Shown: positions 17,303 to 27,278, counted from the stretch's first letter. The stretch: 64,000 bases of DNA from Bacillota bacterium (GCA_021828865.1 JAJZCW010000004.1:62001-126000), one strand, 5' to 3'. Made by a program: numbers and translations. The notes: generated by a model not told the origin, from the letters alone.

Positions 17303-18199
17303 TTAATAAAAATCTGACGCTTTCAGCGTGATCAACCGTTCCCGGTCAAATAAATTTTCATTGACAATGCGATGCGCCTGTTTCCTGATGGCTTTTTCAA
17401 TCAAATTGCGAACCGTCCTGCCGTTCCCAAAATCCATGGCGTCCATTTGCGCACGAATCCTCGTTCGCAGCGCCTGTACTCCATCCTCGCTGATTTTATA
17501 ATCTTTTTCTTTTGCCATTTGCAGCGCGATCAGGATGAGTTCCTCTTCACGAAACGGAGGGAACTCAATTTTTACAGGAAACCTTGAGGACAATCCCGGA
17601 TTCAAAGACAGGAAATATTCCATTTCTTCCTGGTATCCGGCAAGTATCACCACGAGATCCTGCTTGTATTCTTCCATTCCTTTGACGAGTGTATCGATCG
17701 CCTCACGGCCAAAGTCCGTTTCACCACCGCGCGCCAGCGAATAGGCTTCATCAATAAACAAGATGCCACCCTTTGCTTTTTCCAGTGCCATTTTCGTCTT
17801 TTGTGCCGTATGGCCAATGTATTCTCCCACGAGATCCGCGCGTTCCACTTCAATCACGCGACCACTGCTGAGCATGCCTAGTGAATAGAAAACATCGCCA
17901 AAAAGTCTCGCCACCGTTGTTTTCCCAGTTCCAGGCGGACCGTGAAATACCATGTGATGCATTAGTGTATCTCTGCGCAAATGATACCTCTTTCGCCACT
18001 CGTTAATGGTATAAAAAGCGAACAGTTCTTCTGCGAACGACTTGACATCATGCAGTCCGATAAGGTTTTGAATAGGCAACAACAACTCTTCAAAAGAACT
18101 ACTTCGTTCTGGTAATGCTTCCACTGCGGCACTCTTAGCCTGGGCTTTGCTATAAGCCTCTCTCTTCGGCGATCGAAAAGGAGTGACAGCATAAAACAT
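17303..18199 (-). CDS. spoVK: stage V sporulation protein K-like AAA ATPase
   Basis: Single AAA+ domain of the CbxX/CfxQ family, 298 residues. Walker A GPPGTGKTTVAR near residue 94, Walker B GGILFIDEAYSL near 149, a sensor-1-like LAGYQEEM near 193 and an arginine-finger region NPGLSSRFP near 207. In Bacillus, SpoVK is made in the mother cell and needed for spore maturation. ATG 18199 follows AGGAGG by 6 bases, so the longer frame (from 18214) is rejected because it would read through the ribosome site. It ends 17 bases before hflX, matching the Bacillus spoVK-hflX-ynbB order. Confidence 0.92.
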   Translation of the reverse strand: MFYAVTPFRSPKREAYSKAQAKSAAVEALPERSSSFEELLLPIQNLIGLHDVKSFAEELFAFYTINEWRKRYHLRRDTLMHHMVFHGPPGTGKTTVARLFGDVFYSLGMLSSGRVIEVERADLVGEYIGHTAQKTKMALEKAKGGILFIDEAYSLARGGETDFGREAIDTLVKGMEEYKQDLVVILAGYQEEMEYFLSLNPGLSSRFPVKIEFPPFREEELILIALQMAKEKDYKISEDGVQALRTRIRAQMDAMDFGNGRTVRNLIEKAIRKQAHRIVNENLFDRERLITLKASDFY

Positions 18200-18262
18200 A
18201 GGCGGCCTCCTCACCTTTTCTTACCATGCCAAGAGTATACGCAGCGCCCATCCAACAGGTGC

Positions 18263-19129
18263 CTAGAAAAAGCTTGCTCCCATCCATTCTCCTTCGCAGA
18301 CCCAAGTGGCAGGCCCCCGCATATAGACGTGATTATCTTCTGCCCATTTAATTGCTAGGTCTCCTCCCGCCAAGTGGACCATCACCTCTTGCCCCCGTGT
18401 CAGCCTGTTTTCAAGCACTCCCGCCACCACAGACGCGCAAGCACCGGATCCACATGCCTGTGTGATACCAGAACCCCTTTCCCATACGCGAAAGTCCATT
18501 TCGTTTGGACTTAGCACGCGAACAAATTCCACATTCACCCGTTCTGGAAAAAATTCATGAGTCTCAATTTTGGGACCAATGCCCGCCACATCCACCTGGT
18601 TTACATTTTCCACAAAAAATACGGCATGAGGATTACCCATCGAAACGCCAGTAAATTGATAGGACTGTCCATCGACTTGAATCAGCTCTCTTAAGGCAGT
18701 GGAGTCATCTCCGTTTTGCATCGGCAGATCGCTTTTTTTCAGTCTTGGCTCTCCCATGTCAACCGTGATCTCATGCACGACTCCATCTTCTTCGTTCATG
18801 TGCAGTTCCAACATGGCCGGTCCTGCCTTGGTTTCAATATGCAGATTTTTCTTCGCGGACAACTTCTTCTCATAAAGATACTTCCCTACACAGCGAAGCC
18901 CGTTGCCGCAAGTTTGTCCTTCGGAACCGTCCGCGTTGAAAATTCTCATTCTGGCATCGGCACCAACCGTGGATGGACCTATGGTGATCAGCCCGTCCGA
19001 TCCAATTCCCGTATTGACATTGGCAACGGCCACCGCGATTTCGGGTAAAGCACTTTCCGGTATTGGTTCATCCCACAAGTTCACATACACATAGTTATTC
19101 CCCAACCCGTGCATTTTGGCGAATTTCAT
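18263..19129 (-). CDS. dapF: diaminopimelate epimerase
   Basis: Interconverts LL- and meso-diaminopimelate for lysine and peptidoglycan synthesis without PLP. Opening KFAKMHGLGNNYVY is diagnostic. The two catalytic cysteines are visible: CGNGLRCVGK near residue 73 and ACGSGACASV near 222. 288 residues, slightly above average. ATG 19129 follows GGGGGAGT; the frame opens 6 codons earlier inside that ribosome site. It begins 14 bases after leuS ends, so it is likely co-transcribed with leuS and thereby under the leucine T-box. Confidence 0.96.
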   Translation of the reverse strand: MKFAKMHGLGNNYVYVNLWDEPIPESALPEIAVAVANVNTGIGSDGLITIGPSTVGADARMRIFNADGSEGQTCGNGLRCVGKYLYEKKLSAKKNLHIETKAGPAMLELHMNEEDGVVHEITVDMGEPRLKKSDLPMQNGDDSTALRELIQVDGQSYQFTGVSMGNPHAVFFVENVNQVDVAGIGPKIETHEFFPERVNVEFVRVLSPNEMDFRVWERGSGITQACGSGACASVVAGVLENRLTRGQEVMVHLAGGDLAIKWAEDNHVYMRGPATWVCEGEWMGASFF

Positions 19130-19143
19130 CTCTACTCCCCCAG

Positions 19144-21585
19144 TCAACGAACAACAAAGTTCATGATTTTATCCTGGACGTAAATCTGTTTGTTCAATGT
19201 TTTTCCATCAAGCGCCAATTTAACGGATGGCACTTGTAAAGCCAATTCCGCCACCGCTGTCTCTGAAGCGCCTCTTGCCACCTGGATGCGGTCTCTGACT
19301 TTTCCGTTAATCTGAACCACCACGGTCACCTCGTCATCCACTAAATAGGCTTCATCAACGGACGGCCAGTGCGCCAGCATGACAGATGAGGGGTGCCCCA
19401 GATGATGCCACAATTCTTCTGCAAGGTGAGGGGCGAGCGGTGCCAAGCAAACGGTGAGAACATCCAGTGTCCCTTTGTCGATCGGCTCGTTTGCATCCTG
19501 CAAGTCGCTAACATATTCCATAAATGCGCTGACCACCGTGTTAAATCGAAATGTTTCAATCCGTTCTTCTACCTGCTTAACAAAGCGATGACGCAGTTTT
19601 AAAAGCTTTTCACTGGCTACAGTCGGGGCGTTGGCTCGATTTTCTTCCACTAGACGGTACACTCGACCGAGAAAGCGATATACCCCTTCAATGGCGCGTG
19701 GGTTCCATTCCGCATCGATTTCAGGGGGACCCACAAACAGTTCATAGAGCCTGAGCGTATCTGCGCCGTATTGTTCAATCAGTTCCTCGGGACTGACCAC
19801 ATTGCCCTTGGATTTAGACATTTTCGCACCGTTTAGCGTCAACATGCCCTGGTTAAAAAGCCGATTGAACGGCTCATTAAAAGGAACGACCCCACGGTCA
19901 TATAAGGCTTTGGTGAAGAATCGAGAATAAAGCAAATGGAGAACGGCATGCTCCACCCCGCCAATGTACATATCAACAGGCAACCAATAGTTAATGCTCT
20001 CTTTTGAAAATGGTTCCTGATCGTTATGAGGATCGGCAAATCGCATAAAATACCAGCAAGATCCTGCCCATTGTGGCATGGTGTCTGTTTCCCTGCGAGC
20101 AGGACCCCCGCATTCGGGACAAGTCGTGTGGACAAATGAACTGATCGCGGCAAGTGGCGATTCCCCTGTCCCAGTTGGCTCATAACGCTCCACATCAGGT
20201 AATAGAACCGGGAGGTCCTCTTCTTTGACTGGTACGATGCCACAATGATCACAGTGGACAAGCGGTATCGGTTCCCCCCAATAGCGCTGCCTAGCAAACA
20301 CCCAGTCACGCAGCTTATAGGTGACAGCCAATTCTCCCTTACCCGTTTTTTCCAGTTTAACAATCATCGCTTTTTTGGCGTCACCCACGCGGAGTCCAGA
20401 GATTTCTTCAGAATTAACAATCACTGCATAGTCTGTATATGCCGCATCTAGTGGTCGATTCGCTTCCTCAAGACTTGCTGCCACCACGCGTTTGATCGGC
20501 AACTGGAAGGTGCTCGCGAATTCAAAATCCCGCTCATCGTGACCAGGAACAGCCATGATCGCGCCAGTACCGTAATCCATCAGCACATAGTCGGCAATCC
20601 AGATAGGAAGACGCTCCTGATTGATCGGATTGATCGCATAGGCTCCTATAAAAACGCCAGTTTTTTCTTTATCGTCAATCTGCCTAGCAAGCGCCGACTT
20701 GGCGAGTGTTTTGTCGACATAAGCCTCCACGTCTGCCTTAGCCTCTGCTGTCGTGATGTGCGCCACGAGTGGATGCTCAGGTGCTAGCACCATATAGGTC
20801 GCACCATAGAGCGTATCTGGTCTCGTGGTGAATACTTCTATTTCATGGGCATGCGATTCGTGTCCAACTGCTTTGCTTTCCACCTGAAAACGAATTTTGG
20901 CGCCTTCGCTTCGCCCGATCCAGTTGGCCTGCATTTTTTTGACCTTTTCCGGCCAATCGAGTTTATCCAAGTCGTTCAATAAGCGCTCGGCATAAGCGGT
21001 AATTTTCAGCATCCATTGCGTCATGTTCTTCTTGGTAACAGGCGTGCCGCATCGCTCGCAAGCGCCGTCCACCACTTCTTCATTGGCAAGCCCAGTCTTA
21101 CAACTGGGGCACCAGTTGATCGGCATTTCCTTTCTGTAGGCAAGCCCCATTTTGTAGAGTTGCACAAAAATCCACTGCGTCCACTTGTAGTATTCCTTTT
21201 CGCTCGTATTGATTTCGCGATCCCAATCGAACATGGCACCCATTTCTATTAATTGTTTTTTGAAATTGGCGATATTTCGCGCCGTTCCAGTAGCAGGATG
21301 GATGCCTTTTTTGATCGCATCATTCTCCGCTGGCAACCCAAACGCATCCCACCCCATCGGGTGCAAGACTTCATAGCCGTTTAACTTTTTATAACGAGAA
21401 AACACATCAGATAACACATAGCCCCGCCAGTGTCCGACATGCAGTCCTGAACCCGATGGATATGGGAACATGTCCAAACAATAAAATTTCGGCTTGCCGG
21501 ACTCAAGATCTGCTTTATGTAAGCGGTGCTCTTCCCAATAATCACGCCACTTGCCTTCAAACTTTAACGGTTCATACACTGCCAT
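19144..21585 (-). CDS. leuS: leucyl-tRNA synthetase
   Basis: Class I synthetase, 813 residues. HIGH-type motif HVGHWRGY near residue 49, a zinc-type Cys cluster (CPSCKTG ... CERCG, about 158-180), the CP1 editing domain in the middle, [10 protein letters not shown] near 590, and the C-terminal tRNA-binding domain ending [13 protein letters not shown] 21585 has GAGGAGG at good spacing. The 5' leader contains a Leu-specific T-box, so synthesis rises when tRNA-Leu is uncharged. Lies downstream of three tRNA genes on the same strand. Confidence 0.97.
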   Translation of the reverse strand: MAVYEPLKFEGKWRDYWEEHRLHKADLESGKPKFYCLDMFPYPSGSGLHVGHWRGYVLSDVFSRYKKLNGYEVLHPMGWDAFGLPAENDAIKKGIHPATGTARNIANFKKQLIEMGAMFDWDREINTSEKEYYKWTQWIFVQLYKMGLAYRKEMPINWCPSCKTGLANEEVVDGACERCGTPVTKKNMTQWMLKITAYAERLLNDLDKLDWPEKVKKMQANWIGRSEGAKIRFQVESKAVGHESHAHEIEVFTTRPDTLYGATYMVLAPEHPLVAHITTAEAKADVEAYVDKTLAKSALARQIDDKEKTGVFIGAYAINPINQERLPIWIADYVLMDYGTGAIMAVPGHDERDFEFASTFQLPIKRVVAASLEEANRPLDAAYTDYAVIVNSEEISGLRVGDAKKAMIVKLEKTGKGELAVTYKLRDWVFARQRYWGEPIPLVHCDHCGIVPVKEEDLPVLLPDVERYEPTGTGESPLAAISSFVHTTCPECGGPARRETDTMPQWAGSCWYFMRFADPHNDQEPFSKESINYWLPVDMYIGGVEHAVLHLLYSRFFTKALYDRGVVPFNEPFNRLFNQGMLTLNGAKMSKSKGNVVSPEELIEQYGADTLRLYELFVGPPEIDAEWNPRAIEGVYRFLGRVYRLVEENRANAPTVASEKLLKLRHRFVKQVEERIETFRFNTVVSAFMEYVSDLQDANEPIDKGTLDVLTVCLAPLAPHLAEELWHHLGHPSSVMLAHWPSVDEAYLVDDEVTVVVQINGKVRDRIQVARGASETAVAELALQVPSVKLALDGKTLNKQIYVQDKIMNFVVR

Positions 21586-21599
21586 GAATACAACCTCCT

Positions 21600-21822
21600 C
21601 GCTTCAATAAAAAAACTCCCGCCCCCCTATCCAGGGACGAGAGCACCCGCGTTACCACCCTGCTTAAGAGACAAAGACCGTCTCTTCACTCTGCAGTCGA
21701 TAACGGAACCACCCAGGCACTCCCGGATGAGATTCCCCGATGCATTGATTGGCTCGCACCTTCCGCCAACTCTCTGCGCAATGCATTCAAGTACTGAACT
21801 CCGTTCAACGTGCCTATGTATC
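21600..21822 (-). promoter_or_regulatory. T-box riboswitch, leucine (CTC) specifier
   Basis: The T-box AGGGTGGTAACGCG lies at 21661-21648 (minus). The specifier CTC (21731-21729) sits before ATCCGGGAG, in the same relative place as the Ser specifier of the serA leader. A terminator with arms CTCTCGTCCC and GGGGCGGGAG ends in T7 at about 21607-21615. CTC is a leucine codon, agreeing with leuS. No convincing promoter lies between tRNA-Ser and the first stem apart from a weak TTGGTA-N16-TACATA pair, so some readthrough from the tRNA operon is possible. Confidence 0.9.
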
Positions 21823-21867
21823 AAAAAACCCCGAGCTACCAACGACTGGCACGCACGAGGTCAATTA

Positions 21868-21961
21868 TGGCGGAGTGAGAGGGATTCGAACCCTCGATAC
21901 GTCTTTTGAACGTATACTCGATTAGCAATCGAGCGCCTTCGACCGACTCGGCCATCACTCC
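21868..21961 (-). tRNA. tRNA-Ser (GCT)
   Basis: Class II tRNA with long variable arm. Acceptor GGAGTGA pairs with TCACTCC, CCA is encoded, and the anticodon loop TTGCTAA reads AGC/AGT. TTCGAAT T-loop present. It is the tRNA that would be sensed by the serA T-box. Confidence 0.95.
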
Positions 21962-21966
21962 ATAAA

Positions 21967-22041
21967 TGGCTCCCCGAGTAGGATTCGAACCTACGACCCT
22001 TCGGTTAACAGCCGAATGCTCTACCGCTGAGCTATCGAGGA
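21967..22041 (-). tRNA. tRNA-Asn (GTT)
   Basis: Acceptor TCCTCGA/TCGGGGA, D arm TAGCTCAGCGGTAGAGC, anticodon loop CTGTTAA, T arm GTAGGTTCGAATCCTAC, CCA encoded. Second of three tandem tRNAs. Confidence 0.95.
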
Positions 22042-22047
22042 ACATGC

Positions 22048-22123
22048 TGGTGGAGATAAGCGGATTCGAACCGCTGACCCCCTGCGTGCAAAGCAGGTGC
22101 TCTACCAACTGAGCTATATCCCC
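22048..22123 (-). tRNA. tRNA-Ala (TGC)
   Basis: GGGGATATAGCTCAGTTGG start, anticodon loop TTTGCAC, T arm CAGCGGTTCGAATCCGCTT, CCA encoded. First gene of the tRNA-Ala-Asn-Ser cluster. Confidence 0.95.
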
Positions 22124-22177
22124 TAATATAACATAGAAATAATGTCATTTACAATTTCTTTGTTCGCTGACTTTGAA

Positions 22178-22206
22178 ATAATATCATCTTTGAATCGGTT
22201 AATCAA
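22178..22206 (-). promoter_or_regulatory. promoter of the tRNA cluster
   Basis: Minus strand TTGATT (22206-22201), 17-base spacer, TATTAT (22183-22178), about 50 bases upstream of tRNA-Ala. Confidence 0.5.
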
Positions 22207-22212
22207 GACAAT

Positions 22213-22252
22213 AAAAAAAAAAAAATAATTGGCAAAATTGAAGACCAATTAT
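22213..22252 (-). terminator. terminator after the 29-aa membrane microprotein
   Basis: Minus strand ATAATTGG (22252-22245), 12-base loop, CCAATTAT (22232-22225), then a run of 12 T. It supports a separate transcript ending upstream of the tRNA promoter. Confidence 0.8.
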
Positions 22253-22295
22253 TTGAATCATGATCATAACTGGATTCATTATTTCCGTTTTAATT

Positions 22296-22385
22296 TTATT
22301 TGTGGCTAGTCTCATCTTTTTGCCAAATAGAATAAGTCGCTACAACAATCACCAAAAGGACCAGTACACTTTCCACGATCATCAT
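22296..22385 (-). CDS. single-pass membrane microprotein, 29 aa
   Basis: A 29-codon frame starting ATGATG behind AAAGGAG (8 bases), with one hydrophobic helix (residues 5-19, VESVLVLLVIVVATY) and a charged tail (WQKDETSHK). It is followed by its own strong intrinsic terminator 44 bases downstream. Ribosome site, membrane topology and terminator together make a real gene likely despite the size. It is flanked by a terminator on the upstream side as well, so it forms an isolated unit. No family recognised; small membrane regulators of this design often bind larger membrane complexes, but nothing here names a partner. Confidence 0.6.
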   Translation of the reverse strand: MMIVESVLVLLVIVVATYSIWQKDETSHK

Positions 22386-22494
22386 CAATCCCGCTCCTTT
22401 AATTGTCTTATTTTTATATATTGTATGTCTATTTTGTGTCTTTTACAATGCTATAGTAACACAAAGTTCACATTTTAGAAACATTTTAAATTGA

Positions 22495-22520
22495 AAAAAG
22501 GCAGATCATCATCTGCCTTT
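22495..22520. terminator. terminator downstream of CZB chemoreceptor
   Basis: AAAGGCAGAT-GATG-type loop-ATCTGCCTTT, symmetrical, with A/T runs on both sides; it lies just past the stop of the minus-strand chemoreceptor at 22543. Confidence 0.8.
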
Positions 22521-22542
22521 CCTAATTAATTATTTGTTTGAC

Positions 22543-23745
22543 TTACAATTCAAGTAACTGACTTAATTGGGTCACCACCTGCATACTGGCTATGTCGAGT
22601 TGAGCTGCCAGCCCATCTGCCACAGCATGTTCCTTTCGAGCTAATGCCTCGGCAATTTCTTTGGCGAGACGGTGAACATCGCGATGCGCCTGTTCAAAAC
22701 GGACACACACCTCATTGGAGCAGTTCAACGAATCTTTATGCATTGTATACCATTCCCCCAGTCGACAACTTGTGGCATCCGATACCTGGCGTGCTTCAAG
22801 TGTCGTGAATCCATACAATGCGTTATATACTCGCCATGTCCATAATTCGTGATCCTGTTTAAGGGTGCGAAACAATACGTGCTTTGGTAAATTACCAATC
22901 CCAATTTCCTCGACGATTTGGAGACGCATGGAATTGACAGAATCAGAGGTCACTGAGATTTCGCTACCGATCGTTTCCGCATTGCGTTCAAGCGCTTTCA
23001 AATGATCATTTGTTTTTTCTACACTGACAGACACATCTCGGGTGGTCGCAGCCTGCTCTTCAGCTACTGCCGCAAGTTGGCTGGTTTCATTAGAAATATG
23101 AGAGACGCTATCCAAAATTTGTTTGACTAGTGAAATCGCCGATTCTGACCCTTTAGCCCCAATGTTCAGTTCATCACTGATCTCGGTTCGTTGTTTACTG
23201 ACCACATCCATTGATTGGCTTAAATGACTCGTACTGATGACAATATCCGATAACGCCTGCTTGGTGCTCTCCGCAAGTCGTCTTACTTCTTGGGCGACAA
23301 CGGCAAATCCCCTTCCTGCATCTCCTGCGCGAGCCGCTTCAATTGACGCGTTAAGCGCCAACAAATTCGTTTGATCTGCGATTTCCTTAATGGTTTCTAC
23401 TAAAGTGGTGGTCTCACTGATTTTTATTTCAAAATCACGAAAGTGTTGGTTCATGACATTCATCGATTCTTTCACCCGCAACATAACCGAAAGTGCATGT
23501 TCAATTTCAGAACTACTTTTTTCTGCATGTTGTTTGGTAGAATCGGACAGTTCTGCCACACTGACCGCGCTATTTGCCACTTCATGTGCAGAAGCACTTA
23601 ATTCCTCCACGCCAACGGTGATTTTCTCAAGCGATACACTGGTTTCTTTCAAATCGTCTACAAATTTTCCTGTGTGGCGCAATTGCATGGCCTGGTCAAG
23701 CACCGTCAGGCAATTCTCTAAATGTTTGATTTGAGATTCATTCAT
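22543..23745 (-). CDS. soluble methyl-accepting chemotaxis protein with CZB zinc domain
   Basis: Cytoplasmic chemoreceptor, 400 residues, no membrane helix. A coiled-coil signalling domain occupies residues 20-270 with the hairpin tip [39 protein letters not shown]. The C-terminus is a chemoreceptor zinc-binding (CZB) domain: [15 protein letters not shown] (His, Trp/Arg), CRLGEWY (Cys, Gly-Trp) and HRDVHRLA (His pair), the 3His/1Cys set that binds Zn and in studied homologues senses hypochlorous acid or zinc. It would feed CheA/CheW; none of these genes is in the window. Terminated by a hairpin at 22495. Confidence 0.9.
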   Translation of the reverse strand: MNESQIKHLENCLTVLDQAMQLRHTGKFVDDLKETSVSLEKITVGVEELSASAHEVANSAVSVAELSDSTKQHAEKSSSEIEHALSVMLRVKESMNVMNQHFRDFEIKISETTTLVETIKEIADQTNLLALNASIEAARAGDAGRGFAVVAQEVRRLAESTKQALSDIVISTSHLSQSMDVVSKQRTEISDELNIGAKGSESAISLVKQILDSVSHISNETSQLAAVAEEQAATTRDVSVSVEKTNDHLKALERNAETIGSEISVTSDSVNSMRLQIVEEIGIGNLPKHVLFRTLKQDHELWTWRVYNALYGFTTLEARQVSDATSCRLGEWYTMHKDSLNCSNEVCVRFEQAHRDVHRLAKEIAEALARKEHAVADGLAAQLDIASMQVVTQLSQLLEL

Positions 23746-23823
23746 CCGTCCCCCCCCTTAGAATATGATTCAATACACTATATAAATTAATTAATTGAAT
23801 TATAAACTAACTGAAACGAAATA

Positions 23824-23861
23824 AGCAGCCTGACCACTATACCTCCCCAGGCTGCTTTTTT
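23824..23861 (-). terminator. terminator downstream of selD
   Basis: AGCAGCCTG ... CAGGCTGCT stem (9 bp) between the selD stop and the next gene on the same strand; T-rich tails on both strands. Confidence 0.75.
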
Positions 23862-23884
23862 CCGAAATCTTTGTTTCCTTCACC

Positions 23885-24940
23885 TTACTCATTCCGCACA
23901 ATGATATTTCCAGAAGATACATTCATAAATTGACCAATCCATTCGCTTCTTTCCATTCCAGCTTGACGAACTTCCTCCAGAAAAGAAGCAGCAAATTCTT
24001 CTGGTAACGCCACTAATAGCCCACCCGATGTCACCGCATCTGCAAAAATAGATTTTGTCATCTCAGCAATGCCTTCTGCAAAGTCAATGTGTTCTTTTAC
24101 GTATGCCATATTTCGCTTGCTACCTGAAGGGATTAGTCCTGATTCCGCATGACGTCTTACCCCAGAAAGGATGGGAATGCGCGAAGCATAAAGTTCAAGC
24201 CCTAAACCTGAACCTTGCACCATCTCTAGCGCGTGCCCCAGCAAACCAAACCCCGTTACATCTGTCACCGCATGAACAGGATATCGATGAGCTACTTCTG
24301 CGGCATATTTATTCAACATGGCCATCCACTTCACGGCTTCTTCGATTTCTTCAGGCGTAGACTGTGCTTCTTTGATCGCTTTTGAAGTGATTCCCATCCC
24401 GATCGGTTTAGTAATGATGAGCGCATCACCCGGTTTTGCTGTCGAATTGGTCCATACTTTTCGCGGATCGATGACCCCAGTCACCGACATACCAAACTTC
24501 GGGTCCACATCGTCGATGGAGTGCCCCCCTACAAGTGTCGCCCCGGCTTCTCTCACCTTATCCGCACCACCGCGAAGAATCTCAGCAAGAATTTTACGAT
24601 CAAGCTTATAGATGGGAAAGCCAACCAAGTTCATCACGGTAATGGGCTTCCCCCCCATCGCATAAATGTCACTGAGCGCATTTGCCGCAGCAATCCTACC
24701 AAAATCATATGGGTCATCGACAATTGGAGTAAAATAATCGACGGATTGCACGAGCGCTAGCTCATCACTCAAACGATAAACACCCGCATCATCAGAAGTT
24801 TCAAGCCCGACAACCAAATCAGGGTGGGGTTCGGTTGCCGGCAAAAATGACAATACCTCTTTTAGGTCCGCCGGACCTATTTTACATCCTCAACCGGATT
24901 TCTCAGTCAAAGTGGTCAATCGAACGTCCAAATGAAACAT
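23885..24940 (-). CDS. selD: selenide, water dikinase SelD containing selenocysteine (in-frame TGA)
   Basis: Makes selenophosphate from selenide and ATP. The open frame appears to start at codon TTG 24853, but this drops the catalytic N-terminus. Reading upstream in frame from ATG 24940 gives 16 codons, then TGA (24892-24890), then GCKIGPADLKEVL: the family's essential (C/U)GCK site, so TGA is Sec17, the position of Cys17 in E. coli SelD. A SECIS-like hairpin follows. Further motifs: DDAGVYRL, QSVDYFTPIVDDPYDFGRIAAANALSDIYAMGG, VTGFGLLGH. Product 351 residues. ATG 24943 one codon upstream is equally possible; GGGTG lies a few bases before. Confidence 0.93.
24863..24879 (-). promoter_or_regulatory. 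SECIS-like hairpin in selD
   Basis: TAGGTCC-GGC-GGACCTA, a perfect 7-bp stem with GG at the start of the loop, 11-27 bases after the TGA. Bacterial SECIS elements sit about there and carry a GG in the apical loop that contacts SelB. Confidence 0.75.
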
Positions 24941-24996
24941 CATTCTCACCCTTTCTTTTAAAGACTGACCAAAGATGCCAAACCGGAATATCATTT

Positions 24997-25025
24997 ATTT
25001 TAATTCATCATAACAAAATGCTCAA
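24997..25025 (-). promoter_or_regulatory. promoter of selD
   Basis: Minus strand TTGAGC (25025-25020), 17-base spacer, TAAAAT (25002-24997), about 55 bases before the selD ATG. Confidence 0.5.
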
Positions 25026-25050
25026 GAAACCAGAGCAATAAAGCCGACAC

Positions 25051-25686
25051 TCACTCATTTTTATGGACATTGCCAATTCCACTGAACAACGCATTCAGTA
25101 GGGATTCAGCTAATACCTGCGGATTCGAGTTTACATGATGGTGTGCAAAATACGTTGAATTAAGTGTAGAAAAATAAATCCAAGCGCCCACTTCAGGTTC
25201 TATTCTGGTGATTTCATGCTCATTTACAGCTCGTTTAAATGCATCCACCAGCAACTTATATAAGCGAAGTTCTGCTTCCTCCATCTCCTTACGCTGCACA
25301 TCGGTCAACATCTTATCCGCGCCACGCATGATGGCGTGCATTTCCAAAGTTGATGCTTGATTCAGCCTAGCGATGGCCACGGTAAACAGCCGTTCGTAGA
25401 AAGATTTTTCACTCTCCAAAATTTGTTTAGTGATGTGATAGACCGTATCCATGGTTGATTTCATTGAGGACACAAAAAGGTCTGCTTTGGAATTGAAATA
25501 GTAATACACCACGGCTTTTGTCACTTCACACTGCTCCGCAATCTCTTCAATTCTCACTCCTTCAAATCCATTTTCCATAAAGAACTTGGCAGCCACTTTC
25601 AAAATTCGTGAAGAAGTGGGCTCTTGCTGTTCTGCGATTCTTGGTCTGCCCAATCTTTTTGCGGATCTTGAATAGTGTGTGGGCAT
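25051..25686 (-). CDS. TetR-family transcriptional regulator
   Basis: 211 residues. N-terminal TetR HTH (SSRILKVAAKFFMENGFEGVRIEEIAEQCEVTKAVVYYYFNSKADLF, residues 25-70) and an all-helical ligand domain with no recognisable ligand motif. It resembles the FadR/AcrR-like regulators with a TetR_C-type domain, but the ligand is unknown. AGGGAG is 8 bases before ATG 25686. No obvious co-directional target: selD lies downstream with its own promoter. It could act on distant fatty-acid or efflux genes. Confidence 0.85.
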   Translation of the reverse strand: MPTHYSRSAKRLGRPRIAEQQEPTSSRILKVAAKFFMENGFEGVRIEEIAEQCEVTKAVVYYYFNSKADLFVSSMKSTMDTVYHITKQILESEKSFYERLFTVAIARLNQASTLEMHAIMRGADKMLTDVQRKEMEEAELRLYKLLVDAFKRAVNEHEITRIEPEVGAWIYFSTLNSTYFAHHHVNSNPQVLAESLLNALFSGIGNVHKNE

Positions 25687-25820
25687 CCACTAATCTCCCT
25701 TCGATTAGAAATCTTATTGTATCAAGTATAACATAGGAAAAAATAATTCTTAATAAATTAACCACAAAGTGTATATAATGATAAAAACCGTGAACCATCT
25801 AATCATCCGGGTCTACTTTT

Positions 25821-27278
25821 TTATTCCCGATACGCCTCTTCTTCCACTAAAGCCCAGTACCCCACTACCTTTTCTCCTACCTTGATCACAGTGATTGTAC
25901 ATGCTGCAACCCATATCTGACCGGAAGATTTTTTATTAATAAAACGCCCTTCCCAATAGCCCTCTTCCAACAGTGCACGAATCAAAGAATCGTAGACTAT
26001 TGCGTTGTTATGGGAAGGAGATGCCAGCATTCTGGGTTTATTCCCTATCAGTTCTGCACGTGAATATCCAGTAATCCGTTCATAAACGGGGTTTACCTCA
26101 ATGATTCGATGCCTTTCATCCGTTAACACAAACCCCTTCGGAGTTCTTTCCATAATTTGTTTAAATGCGTCTCCCACCCATTGCAAGCGCTTTTCTTCCA
26201 CTTCAACAGGTGATTTTTCGTCAATGTCCCACACTACCTTGTTTTTATTGGTGCGCTTTCCCAAAAGCAATGCTTTGTCTGCTACTGCAATCAGTTCCTC
26301 GTTCAGTGTGCCAAAGGTGGCACCGATGGTGGCACGCAAATAATAAGGCTCAGGATTACCACTTATATAAACAGGAGCAGTAATCAGATGATGGTGGATT
26401 TTTTCAGCCGCACCTTTTATATCACGATGGTCATGCTCCATCAGCAAAACGACAAACTCATCACCTCCCCATCGGATCACTGCATCTTTTTCCTCGATAC
26501 TTCGCTCCAAACGGTGTGCCACTTCAATTAAGAGGCGATCGCCAAGTTCATGACCAAACGTGTCATTCACGTACTTGAATTCATCTAGATCCACCATCAA
26601 TGCGGCTCCTGATACAGCAGCTTGATGATGTAATAACCATGACTCATATCCGCGACGGTTTAAGAGCCCTGTCAACGAATCTTCATTACGTTCTCGAAGC
26701 ACCGTTTCACGATGTAGTCGTTCATTCACATAGGTAATAAAAGGAAGAAGCACCGTCAATAGTTGTAGCAGGTTGATTGCCGTTCCAAACGGTCCCTGCA
26801 GATGCAACCATGGTGCCAGGGCAGCAAGAGCCAGCAATGTGTAGATTCCCCATATGGGAGACCTTCGAATAGAGACAGCAACAAAAGCCAACCCTTCCGT
26901 GAGCAGAAGAATCACCCATAAAATGATTTCATAGTGTTTCCAACCAGAAAACAATAAAAATTGAAGTCCCTGCAAAAGAACAGCGAGCAGCATTGGATAA
27001 GCAAATTTTTTATGTAGGTGTCTTTGCAAATCCATTAAAGTGATGGTAAGCACAATATAAACGCTCAAGCTTGGCATCGCGATGAACCAGTTCCAAATCC
27101 ATAGTCCCGCAATAGGTGCAGTAAATTCAATGTATACCCAAATAATATCCGGTATTTTATTTAAGTATTTCCATCTTCTTAAATGAACAATTAATTCCCA
27201 AAAACCGATGATACCGGCTGATATCCAGATGGCCTGCACCACGGCATTTACATCAATATAAATCCCCTTCACTGTCAC
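25821..27278 (-). CDS. membrane GGDEF protein with C-terminal PAS domain
   Basis: 485 residues. Six to seven predicted membrane helices (about residues 10-190), then a GGDEF domain (DSLTGLLNRRGYESWL ... RWGGDEFVVLLMEHD) with an intact active-site GGDEF, so a diguanylate cyclase making c-di-GMP is expected. The inhibitory I-site RxxD is not conserved (EEKD in its place). Unusually, the PAS domain follows the GGDEF (IMERTPKGFVLTDERHRIIEVNPVYERITGYSRAELIG, residues 375-480). Start GTG 27278 with GAGGAT upstream. Works with the HD-GYP protein at 58649 and the c-di-GMP riboswitch at 49.6 kb only in the sense of sharing the messenger. Confidence 0.88.
   Translation of the reverse strand: MTVKGIYIDVNAVVQAIWISAGIIGFWELIVHLRRWKYLNKIPDIIWVYIEFTAPIAGLWIWNWFIAMPSLSVYIVLTITLMDLQRHLHKKFAYPMLLAVLLQGLQFLLFSGWKHYEIILWVILLLTEGLAFVAVSIRRSPIWGIYTLLALAALAPWLHLQGPFGTAINLLQLLTVLLPFITYVNERLHRETVLRERNEDSLTGLLNRRGYESWLLHHQAAVSGAALMVDLDEFKYVNDTFGHELGDRLLIEVAHRLERSIEEKDAVIRWGGDEFVVLLMEHDHRDIKGAAEKIHHHLITAPVYISGNPEPYYLRATIGATFGTLNEELIAVADKALLLGKRTNKNKVVWDIDEKSPVEVEEKRLQWVGDAFKQIMERTPKGFVLTDERHRIIEVNPVYERITGYSRAELIGNKPRMLASPSHNNAIVYDSLIRALLEEGYWEGRFINKKSSGQIWVAACTITVIKVGEKVVGYWALVEEEAYRE

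Noticed and set aside
21790-21802. GAACTCCGTTC as a LexA box
   Set aside because: Spacing is 3 instead of 4 between half-sites and it lies inside stem I of the leuS T-box.
22260-22478. 72-aa plus-strand hydrophobic ORF
   Set aside because: It is opposite a 29-aa minus-strand gene that has a ribosome site and terminator; the plus frame has no ribosome site.
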